From Pogona vitticeps (lineage: Eukaryota > Chordata > Lepidosauria > Squamata > Agamidae), in NCBI RefSeq assembly GCF_051106095.1, contig NC_135785.1, forward strand, positions 182,582,045 to 182,646,044: DNA of 64,000 nt, in the 5' to 3' direction. Shown here piece by piece: positions 12,810-23,375 of the stretch. The notes beneath the pieces are model-generated. The model ran no database searches. It had not been told where the DNA came from and saw nothing but the letters and a program-made list of their open reading frames with translations. Position 1 is the first letter of the stretch. Every line of letters starts with the position of its first letter. A program made the translations under genes and the position numbers.

Positions 12810-13352
12810 TGTGACAAACCCAGACCTACTGGGATATGTCACACAGTTACACTAAGCTGCCACCAACCATTCCCTATAAGAAGTCACACAGACCAGGGAT
12901 GGATTTTTAAACAATAAAAGAATAAGGTTTATTTTAAATACAAACAGGGTAAATAAAACAATCAGGTGAATAAAATAAAGTAACGTGGCTTATTCTCACA
13001 CACACAAGCATACAGTTTGGTTCACCTAGAACCTTTAACTTAAAGCACAGACCCTGAACCCATCAGTTCTGGCTAACCAACAGACCCCTGAACCGTTCAG
13101 GCTGGTACTCTGACACACAGTAGTACCCTGTCAGACACACAGACTCCCACAACAGCTTCTTCTTCCCCAGCTGCTGCTTCGTCCCAACCCAGTGTCTCAC
13201 AGTCTGTCTCAGCATCTCCCTTCACCACACAGGCATCACATATTTATACAGTACAGCCCCTCCTCCTGATGTCCCGCCTTCCACTCCCCATAGGATGGAA
13301 CTTTCCCTCCAAACCCATGACAGACAGGTAACATCAGTGCTGTTATGTAACA
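12810..13352 (-). repeat. 5' LTR of the Gmr1-like element
   Basis: 543 bp, upstream in the element's own orientation. It matches the LTR at 7771-8313 base for base as far as read by eye. It begins TGTTACATAACAG and ends GTTTGTCACA in element orientation. Confidence 0.95.
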
Positions 13353-13610
13353 ATGACTTCTACTTGAGACCTTAGAGATCTGTTCTGGGGAGGAGACCAC
13401 ACTGGACTAGATGGACAGGTAGTCTAAGAGGAGGTGGCTAGGTTCCTGTGGGCAAAATTAGATGCAAAGTCATTTGTGCCAATATAATTAAAGTGCATGT
13501 AGGGCCAGACCAAGGCATTACTGCTGCCTAAGGCAATGGAGAAAATGGTATGCTCTCCCTATTCCATATAAAGAACTCAGCTGGCAGCCAAGCCTTCCTT
13601 CAATACTGGT

Positions 13611-16600
13611 GACCGGTGAGCACTTGAAAGAGAAGGCCAGTTTAGGGGGCTCTGGGAAGGCAGAGGACATTTCAGGTGGTAACCTTGTATTGGAAAAGAT
13701 TATCCTTTTGAAGAACCATCCTGTCAAATTTCAGTTTAAAGAGGAAGAGGACAAGAAGTGACTCCAGGGGCTCTGAAGTTGTCTATCAGTAAATTAGCAA
13801 GAAGAAAGCAGACAGACGTGGCACACTTGTCCCCTGATGTACATACACATCAAGTGGTGATATACTTCTGGTGATACATTTCTTCCTGACAGCTACATGG
13901 GAATGGGGGGTACTATGCAGAACTGTTTCCCTTCCTGCTACCCAAAGATATTCCTACCTTTTGTGAAAATGCAGCAGTTGAAATTGATGAGGTGAGAAGC
14001 AATCATTTCTGCTCAGAAATGAATCCACAGCTCATGTCAGTGACTTGAAGTAGGCTGGTGTGGGTTTTCCTACTGTACATTGATAGTTCAGCATAAGAGC
14101 TCTTACTGAAGAGGACAAGCGGTGGCCTGGGCTTCTCCAAGGGAAGCTAAAACAGAATGTTCTCTGAAGGGCCTCACATTTGCCTTCTGCCTAGAAGGAA
14201 CTGAATGATGGGGGAAAGAGAAAGCAGGGCAGCAAGACCTAAAGTTAGAGTCTGAGTTCCCAATGAGGTTCAGAATTTACACTCACTTTGGCCTGCTTGA
14301 ATACCACCACTTGACGCCCTGACTAGGTGCTCCCTTTACAAATTTCCTCCTGAACTGCAGTGTGCAGGTAAAGATAACAAACTTTTCTCCTTCTAGCTGC
14401 AATCCTAGCAATTATCTGCCCTTAGTGCACACACACACTCTGGCACAGAAGGAAGTGACAGAAAGAAGAACACAATGTCACTGTCATCAGCCGCAATGCA
14501 GGGTGGCGGATGTCATCAGCATCACAGCTGAGGAGAGAAGGGTTCCATGTAAACTTACAACATCACCCTGATGCAGCTGCAAGACACAGTTAACTGCATT
14601 TGTAGTTAGGTCTTTGACCCAAGTGGATGATTAAAATCGAGGCTGGCAACAAGCAAGGTGTTGCATTTTGAAATGAACTACAGGTTACACGATTTGGGTA
14701 CCCTTTTGCATGCAACATACCATAGAAGAATGGAATTTTACTCCTGCTGTGAAAATGACTTGAGAAAAGGAGGGGGAAGGGGAAAAGAACAAAGCAGGAA
14801 CTGGTAAATCTAAGTGAGGTTTTAAATCACACTAATTCCAATGGAAGAGGTTTACGTTAATGGCAATGATAACATTCTTGCAGTATTATCGTCAGCAACA
14901 TGTGGGCCAATATCCATAGAGCCTTATGTTTAAGTGGCCATCTTATTATTATTATTTACATGATCTGGATATCTGTTACATTGTAAGGACAGCTGCTATA
15001 GTACGGTGGCTATGAACATACATTGTGAACCAGGATGCATCTTGGTTGTGGCATGGGATCCACTGATGTACCCACTCCTTTCCATATCAGATGAAATCCC
15101 AGACTACTTGAGAGGACTTCACAATCCGATTCTTCTCATCACTGTGTCAATCCTTCACAAATGGGGTTCATATGTACATGGAAGAAGATACAACTTGGTT
15201 TTCCTGGCAACACAGAAAAAGCGGTGCTATCACCTCTACGCAACTAAAGAAACATGTGAACAATCCTTACTAGATGAGACTAAATCTCTACCTAGTTTAG
15301 TTCTCCTATTTGCCACAGTGGACAATGCAGTGCTTCTAAAAGCCCGCATCCAGGACATAAGCACCGTAATGTCCTCTCAGACATACCAGCTTTGCCATAC
15401 TGTATGTACTCCAAACCCTTAAAATTTAAGTGGATTCCAGCTGGAGGATGACAGTAAGAGTTTCAGTCCACATATTCCCTCTAAGTGAAATCTATTCCCT
15501 CTGATTTTTTCAGAATGACGTTCATTCATGTGTAGAATGACAACTTATAAGAATTATTGATAATTACTCCAGTTACTGAGTTGCTACTGAGTTGCTATAC
15601 TTTTCACTTTTGCGTATCTCATTGATGACTTGCTTCTACTTGAGGATGCAATGACAGTGGACTTCTACACAGCGGAAAGCATGATACAGACATACACAAT
15701 GAAACAATCCTCAGTCCCCAGAAACACTTAAAGGAGGGCAGGCCAGCTTCCAAAAGTGTGCACTACTGGATTTTGGGGAGCTGCATCCACACCAACTTCT
15801 GCAAGAAAATGATCTATCAAGCTTACTGCAGACCATCTCACCCTAAACCAAAATCTGGAATTTTACTTTTAGAAAATCATTGCATTACTCATTGTTTTGC
15901 TCAGGCATCAGACTTTTATTGTTTGTGCTACTGCAGCCTGGCAAAGTAATTCACTGAATTGCTTGCTGTGTTAGCATTGCCATTACACAAAGTTGGTGGG
16001 GGTCAGCTGCACAGATGAAAAGATGGAATTGCTGCTGAACTTTCAGAGTCCCTATGATATTTTAATTATCCTAGGAGACTGGAAGCCTCATCATATATAT
16101 GTGGTTCAATATATAGGTATCTCATTGCAAACCACTAATTCTTTACAGTAACCATAATGGATGGATTTTAATTTTACTACACAGTATCATAAACTTAAAA
16201 TGCTACTCATGAAAATGAAGGGGTTATATGGATCAGATTTTTATACACAGTGTCTCCTGTTCAAGACACCAGAAATTCAGATGCATTGACTAAGAGTACA
16301 AATTGCTGGAAAGGAAACTACATTGTTGTAACAGTATCAAGTTAATCTGTATTCCCCTGCAAACATTAACCTTGGAAAGATGGTACTGTCAGATAAGCAA
16401 AACAACCAAATGTACTTCCCAAAACCTTGTGTGCAGGACTGACTTTGGAGTGTATTTGTTCCTACTGAACACTATACTTATGGATTTACCACTGAATTCA
16501 GTGGGAATGTGTCTTATCCCTCCCAGTGTACATAACAGGGTTGACTGTAGCTTTGAACACCACCCACCCATTCGCCCTAGATGTTTAGGGTTTGATGTCT

Positions 16601-17170
16601 AGGGATCATCCTGATATAACTTGTTTTAGAGTAGAGTCCTGGAGACAGAAAACAGCAAGATAAAAGATGGGGAGGAAATGCAAATACTTACATGAACTTG
16701 AGGGGGGGGGGGAAGCCTGCTGAACTTTGCAAATTGAAGTAGCTATTGGAGCCAGACAGTGGTTTTATCTTAGCAGCCCATAAGAGATTCTCCTTCCCCC
16801 TTAGTATTTCCATGGGTCAATACATTTCCCTCCTCTAGGCTGGCTTTGCCCAGTCATTCACTTTCACTCCCTCCTCATTGCATCCTGTCTGCTCCTTGTT
16901 CATTGCACAAAGAGAAAACAAGTGAGGCAGGGCCACACAAGAAATCATGGTTATGAAACTTTCTTCTTCCAAATGCCTACATTCCCGTCAGTAACAAGTA
17001 ACACAGAGATACCTGTTCTTATTCCAGTCAAATGTAATAAATTCCACCCACGACTGCTACAGGCAAAAAGATAACTTTGTTTTAGCTCTTTGATGCAAAA
17101 TATAACTTGTTACAAAAGCAACTTGCTAGAAAAAGTTACTTCCAAGTAGTACCTCAAGCAAATGTTTTTC
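13611..17170. other. Intergenic, nothing recognised
   Basis: No gene was recognised. A 138-codon open frame at 15006-15422 shows no known domain. A short CA run lies at about 14428 and a G run at about 16703. Confidence 0.5.
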
Positions 17171-17206
17171 ACCTGTGTTCAGTTCACAAGTGAACTGAAC
17201 ACAGGT
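17171..17206. repeat. Perfect 36 bp palindrome
   Basis: Arms of 17 bp, ACCTGTGTTCAGTTCAC and its exact reverse complement, around a 2 bp centre. No copies elsewhere in the window and no recognised element around it. Confidence 0.85.
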
Positions 17207-20200
17207 ACTTACACTTGATTGTTTACACTTGGAAATGCAATATGAACTGGTGCACTTACAGGTCCAAGAGTCACCCATCCCCAGATCTCCTCCTTTGTTG
17301 GCCCAGCCCCCAAATATTTTTCTTTTTCAAAGATGGGGCTCTTCATTGACAAAGTCCCTTATGCTTTCTAGTGCCAACCCAAAATGGTGTGCCTTTCTGG
17401 GGGACTTTATGAGCCAAAACACTTTTTTAATGGGCAAGGGTGTTGAGGATTTTAGCTCATGATTTACAGGGACAGCACTTTTAGTCAGTAAGGCTGGATT
17501 GATTTTCATGTAGGAAACATCCCCCTCACCCAGTTAAGCTTCATGTGAACCAGAGATTCACAACCTTCATTTGATTAGCTCCTAGAATCCAGTACTATTA
17601 GATGCCTTGGCACAGATTTCTGACAATTGAAATCTGATATATTTGGAGAAACAAAGATGAAAACCAGTGATACAGGAAACACTTGCATGGAATGACATGC
17701 CAGAATCCTGTTGAATTTTGGCTTGTTGTGACATAAATCACCAGGGAAATGACTCAAGGTTTCCTATAGAATTATTCTCTGGCTCACTGGTGTAGGAATA
17801 AGCCAGACGGCCAGCTTTATATGCCATGGTGATGTTCAGCTGTTCCCACTTGCGGATGGAATCTATTTTTAGTACAGAGATGGGACAGTAAAGCAAATAA
17901 ACAACCAATAAGGATGCACCAATATAGGTTCTCATTCAACCTTGTCCCCAACAAGTCCGGATTCCATAGAATTCTACATGTCCCATGCAATCACGTGCAA
18001 TGTCATAGAAACCGTTTGCTCTTAGAAACAGCCATTTGTTGTTGTTTTTTTATAAAAATACCTGCAACAAAACTGAATATATCTCTACATTCTCAAGGTT
18101 TAAAGAAGTATAAAATGCAAATGAATCCACAATTGCAGAAATATAAGGTTGGCCAAATCCTTTTTGTAATTATTGTTGCGGTTAGGGGTCATTTAGTAGA
18201 GATTTATTCTGCTGAAATATTTAAACTTTCTGTCCTTTCAAATGACAATGGCAGCTAATGTGACCAAACACTTATCTCTTTAAATAAATAATGAATTCAA
18301 TCAAATCTCATATTTAATTAACTTCATATTTCATATTTAATTCAAACCTGAGGGCAAAGGACATTAGAAATACTAGGCTGCTTTTTATCCATAATTGTCT
18401 TCATATATTACCATTACAAAATTAGATAGTGCATGAATAATAATTCTTTAAAACACAATTGCATATAATGGTAACAATAATTGTATCTGGGTCCTTTAAT
18501 ACAACAATTTTGACATTTGGAAAAAAAAAAGATTGTAAGAAAGACATTGAGAAAATATTTTGTAGAGGACTATGACATATTGATAGATTGCTCCAAAGTG
18601 AATTAACCAAATTAAATCAATTAACCCACCTAATAAAAATCAGAAATAATATGGGCAAAAAGTTGTAGCTATGCTATGATGATATTACAACAGAATAGGA
18701 AAGGAGCATGATATAATCAGGAACTATTACAATCCTGTTCACTCTCCCTTTGGCCAGTGTCAGAATAAAGGAAATGAAGGGGCCTCATAGCACTGACTCG
18801 CATGGGATGAAGAGGCCTTCAGCTTCTGAGTTATTCGACATATCCACATGGGAGAGACAGGCACTGCAGCAACACAGAGCAAATCATGAGACCAAAGAAG
18901 ATTGAAAGAAGGAAGATAGAGTGGGGGACTAAGAATAGTGTCAAAAGGGGAACCATAATGGAAAGAAACTAGCACAGAGTGGGAAACAATATCTATTTTA
19001 CCTTTCAGTTAGGGAAAATCCAGCATCCAGTTTCCCTAATTCATTCATTCATTCAAAATATTTTTACCCTGCTTTTCTCCTACAAAGGATCCAAGGCATG
19101 TTCTGTGTGAGGACTGGCACGAGCATTTGAAAGCAATTTCAGCTGAATTTCTTTACGGCACTGTTCTGTTCAAGGCACTTCATAAGGCAAGACTTTCCGT
19201 CACAGGAGTGGTTTTAAATGCAATCAGCTGAACACACTCAGAGGTGCCCTTGTAGCTCTTTCCACTGACCACATCAGGGTCTTCCCTATTTCTGGGTTAA
19301 ATGAAGAGATGGGGGATAGGACTTCCATGCACACACACACCCCACCTCCACCACAATTAGAACTTTTTATGCTTTCATAATTCAATTCATGCCTGAATAA
19401 GGCTACTCACAGGAGAACTTTATTCCTTTCTTGCAATCATTCCTTTGTGTTCCACAGCTCCAGAGGGATTCTCCTATCCACCAGATCCTCTTTTGAGGAT
19501 GCACAGAAGGCTCCAATTGGGAAAAGAACCTCTTCCCATTTCTGCTGGATCTTATCATTCAAGCAAGCAGAAGACCACTACTAGATTCTGTTGCCAATGT
19601 GCCATTGTTTTTAATAGAAAAATTGGAACATTTTTTGTTTATTTTGAGATGCAAATGGATGTATGGATGCAATAAATTTTTATCCCACCTTTTTGCCAAA
19701 CAGAATGCAAGACAGCCAAGAAAAGTAAAATTAAAATTAAAACACAATTCATATTTAAAACATAAATTTAAACAAACCAATTTTCTTTTTTAAAAAGCAT
19801 TCAGTACCAAATCTTACCCCAAACCACATTTTCTTGCGGTAAAAAAGTGCTTAAGTCAGAAAAGTATTTGTTGTTAAAATATGTACATATAATGCAATCT
19901 AGCATGTGTGTGTGTGCGTGCGCGTGTGTGCATGAGTGTATCAAAGAATGAATGAGATAGATTATTTGCATTAGAGAACGTTTTTAACCAATAAGATTCT
20001 GTCTAAGGTCAGCTAGAAGGCGCTTAGAGGGTTAACTGCCAGATATGAGGGAAAAAATGTCATTTAGTATGAAGCTTCTCTGTTGATATGATGGTGTTCA
20101 GTTTGTGTCTGCTGCTAATTGCCTGCTGTTAGTAACAATTACTAAAGATGTTATGAAACTGTTATAAGAGGTCTGTCAAGCACAAAACAAATCTACACCA

Positions 20201-20809
20201 TCAGATATTCAAGAACAACTATAGTTCAGTGTTCCAACATATTTTTCAGTAAATGTTCTTAAAGTTTACTATGGCTGAAATATTATTCTTTTATCTGCTG
20301 GCACACACATATATGTAGCAAGGGAGACTATTATTCACGATCTGTGTGGTTAATCTGCTATGTACAATCACTCAAAAAATTCAATTTTTTTAAAGTTTCT
20401 GCAAGTTATTTTTAACCCTGCAACTAATGAATAATAATCTGTCAATATGAAATGATGGAGAAAGTCTTTTCAATAAAGTTGCAGCACAATTAGTTAAAAG
20501 AACTCCTAGGATTTCACAACTACAGTACAATGCAGGGCAAGCCTACTTGCAAATGAATCCTACAGAGTTCAATTGTGTTTACTACCCATGTAAATTTGCA
20601 TAGGATTACAGTGTTTTTGTACCTCTAAAATTAATTCACTTTTCCTTTTTGAGCTCCTTCTACGTTGTTGGGATGAGTCTAAAAATAGAATTTAATTTGG
20701 CTCTGCTCATCATCTTATCTTTAGTATCTCTTTTGGTGGTCCCATTTGGAACCAGATTTTGTGTTTCTGAGCTTTTTTGGCTAAGTATCAAATAGCTGTG
20801 TTATTCCTT
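17207..20809. other. Intergenic, nothing recognised apart from two retroposon tails
   Basis: AT-rich. Retroposon-tail-like words at about 19035-19100 and 19665-19760. No gene seen. Confidence 0.45.
19905..19931 (+). repeat. (GT)n with GC interruptions
   Basis: Alternating purine-pyrimidine run GTGTGTGTGTGCGTGCGCGT and on. Confidence 0.85.
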
Positions 20810-21900
20810 ATATGTAAGGACAGAGACTGTGGCACGCAGACCCCTGTCAATAGGCCATCTCTTCTCTCCCCATGACCCACTGAGTTTCCCAGTCCCTGAT
20901 AGAAACTATGCTGAGTTATGACATCCCAGGGGAACGAGAGACCTTGGAAGACCTGGAAGACAAGGAGGCAGGAGTACAACCAGAAACATCAGAAGGAGTG
21001 GGTAAAACAGAAAGCTCAGGAAATGGAGAGAGTGTGGGAACTGGAAAAACCCTGGGGGTGAGAGATTAAGTGTTGGAGGTGGGAGGAGACCCTTGGGAAC
21101 TGGGCTTAGAAGCATCAGAAGCAAGAGACAGAAGTGAGCACAGGGACAAGGTTGACAATTCTGTTCAAACTGAGGATTCACCCCCTGAGACAAGGCAAAG
21201 AGAAGAAGATTGGGAGAAAGAAGATACCCTGAAGTGATGCTTCAGAAGACCCCGAGCCAGAATCCTACCATCTGGCTACTGAGATCCCAGAAGAACCTGA
21301 ACCTCTTGGGGACTGGGAATACAGGTACAAGCAAGGCCCATGGGCTGGGGTATATTAGTCCAGCTGAGGGTACCCCATGAAGAGGTTGAAAGACACCTCA
21401 ACCCACACCCACTGCATAAGACATTGGGGTGGGTGGAAGAGAAGAAGAGAAGCCGCCAAGCCCAGGATGGATCTCCTAGGGAATCGACGGCAATGCAAGA
21501 CCAGCACTGGTGGAGGCCAAGACAAAAGACTCCTTGGGCTCAAACAAGGATAACCCTGAAAGAGGCAGGAGCCAAGGACTGGCAGGTGTGGGGTTATAAG
21601 CCACCCTTGCTGTGCCACCCCTTGTGTGGCTCAACAAAGACACCCCCCTCTAGGCAGGTTGTGAGAGAACACCCCATTGACAATGGTAATTACAATGGTT
21701 GGGAACCCACGGGTGGGAGACCAAGGACTTTGTACCCGAGCAATGTCGGAAACTTGTGAGAGACAATTCACTGTCGTTAACAAATCTTCTCCCATTTTAA
21801 TAAATCCCATTTTGCTGAACAACCCTCCAGCCTCATTTACGGATCCTAGAAGAGGGGAACACTGCCAACTCAATAGGGACAAGCAGGGCTCACACCTTAT
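20810..21900 (+). other. Unidentified, possibly LTR-retroelement-derived stretch
   Basis: About 1.1 kb of purine-rich sequence, richer in G and C than its surroundings, with glutamate-rich coding-like stretches. It ends with AATAAATCCC and AACCCTCCAGCCTC, as seen near the polyA and U5 parts of LTRs. No pair of LTRs and no recognised domain. If it is an LTR fossil it is broken and old. Low certainty. Confidence 0.3.
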
Positions 21901-22249
21901 ATTTTCAAACTCTCCCCATAACCACACTTTTACAACTTAACCATTGTATATTCAAGATTGTTTAAAATTTCTGGTCACAAATGTTCTGCAAACAACAACA
22001 CAACACAGTAAACCTCTAAAAAAAGTAGGGTAAGCATTTAGTTATGCTACATACTCATCCCTTTATTCATAATAAAACTGATTATATCACCAGAGCTTAA
22101 TTTCAGCCACAATCCTAGAATGATTGGCTCAAGGCGGGTGAAGTAATAACAATGACCATGAGGCTGAAACCTATCCATTGGATAACTTTATAAAGACTGA
22201 ATTGACATATAGGGGATTTTACAGCCCAGTCTGGAAGCAAGGTCACTAA

Positions 22250-22287
22250 ATGATAATAAATAATAAATAATAAATAAATAATAAATG
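22250..22287 (+). repeat. (AAT)n/(AAAT)n microsatellite
   Basis: Mixed AATAATAAATAATA repeats. Confidence 0.8.
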
Positions 22288-22380
22288 ACAGCTGAATATG
22301 TTTTCAAATGATGGCATAAACAAAAGGAGAGAACTGAACGTGTGCTGAAATATTTGTTTTATAGTATGTAACATTTTAAC

Positions 22381-22658
22381 TCAACCCTGAGTGCTCACTG
22401 GAAGGACAGTTCCTGAAGCTGAGGCTCCAGTACTTTGGCCATCTCATGAGAAGACTCCCTGGAAAAGACCCTGATGTTGGAAAAGTGTGGAGGCAGGAGG
22501 AGAAGGGGACGACAGATGATGAGATGGTTGGACAGTGTCATCAAAGCTACCAGCATGAATTTGACCCAACTCCAGGAGGCAGTGGAAGACAGGAGGGCCT
22601 GGCATGCTCTGGTCCATGGGGTCACGAAGAGTAGGACATGACTTAATGACTAAACAAC
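22381..22658 (+). mobile_element. Bov-B LINE, 5'-truncated 3' end
   Basis: The 3' part of Bov-B: CTGAAGCTGAGGCTCCAGTA, AGAAGACTCCCTGGAAAAGA, and a final GACTAAACAACAA. The duplication AACATTTTAAC at 22370-22380 and 22659-22669 marks a complete, short insertion by target-primed reverse transcription. Only the last part of the element is present. Confidence 0.9.
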
Positions 22659-22829
22659 AACATTTTAACATGACAGACAGGTGGTGTTTCAAGTTCTGTG
22701 GTTTGCTCTACTTTATTTTAACTAGATCCCTGTAGTTTCAACCCATTGAAATCCATAGGATCTATAACTGCTAGTCATAACAATGCTTATTGTCAAACTG
22801 GCAGTTTGCCAGATTCTCCTTTGCAGGAA

Positions 22830-22877
22830 CCGCTCAGAGTGGTATAAATATACCAGATGGGTGGGATATAAATCAAA

Positions 22878-22936
<59 letters not shown>

Positions 22937-22937
22937 A
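22830..22937 (+). repeat. Retroposon tail with (AAAT)n array
   Basis: CCGCTCAGAGTGGTATAAAT and GGGTGGGATATAAATC lead into about 16 copies of AAAT. This is typical of a CR1/L2-type 3' tail in reptiles. Confidence 0.65.
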
Positions 22938-23124
22938 CTGAAATATTAGTAGTAAATGCAATAGATATTTCTATTATAATTTTTTCCATGGTGCTTAATT
23001 TTTTTTGCTGGTATTTCCAGGTCCAGCAAAAGCCAGTTGTGTACATCTGAAAGAACTTTAAATATAGTAAGGCAGAGGACACACATACATTTAACTCATC
23101 AACACGCCATGCCACACACACAGT

Positions 23125-23375
23125 GGGTACTAGGGATGGGGACTTGAGTTGCGTTTTGTAACTGCCAAGTCAGACTTAAGTCACACTGGCAATTTGATTT
23201 GGTGCTTTTTCAGTGACTCAGACTGGACTCGTGAATTGGAACCCACCACTCCCTTTTTTTCTGGTGGGGGGGTGAGTTTGTTTCCAATAGGGACTCAGGT
23301 TTGGGGGTTGATATTCAGAACTTGGTACCAAAGACTCGGACTCGAGACTTGGTAGCAAAGACTTGCCAACATCCC
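23125..23375. repeat. Possible MITE with GACTTG-rich body
   Basis: The ends CTAGGGATGGGGACTTGAG and (reverse) CTGGGATGTTGGCAAGTC form weak inverted repeats. The interior is rich in GACT/ACTTG words. Family unknown. Confidence 0.35.

Larger units (their letters stand above)
7771..13352 (-). mobile_element. Gmr1-like Ty3/gypsy LTR retrotransposon (young fossil)
   Basis: A 5582 bp element read on the minus strand, bounded by two 543 bp LTRs with TG...CA ends and flanked by a direct 5 bp target duplication, ATGAC (7766-7770 and 13353-13357). Inside lie an untranslated leader, a single long gag-pol frame and a purine-rich tract next to the downstream LTR. The LTRs appear identical on reading, so the insertion is very recent. 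It looks nearly whole, with about one internal break in pol, so it is probably not autonomous. The order gag, protease, integrase-type region, RT, RNase H, together with a SCAN-like capsid, points to the Gmr1-like group. Confidence 0.93.
7686..13610. repeat. Older interspersed repeat, copy B, split by the LTR element
   Basis: The flanks 7686-7770 and 13353-13610 join into the same repeat as copy A once the LTR element and one ATGAC are removed. The repeat is therefore older than the LTR insertion. Confidence 0.7.

Noticed and set aside
15006-15422. 138-codon plus-strand frame
   Set aside because: No recognised domain, no splice or promoter context, AT-rich unique sequence. Kept only as a possibility for transcript data.
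21340-21759. 139-codon plus-strand frame
   Set aside because: Part of the unidentified repeat-like stretch at 20810-21900. No known domain could be matched.
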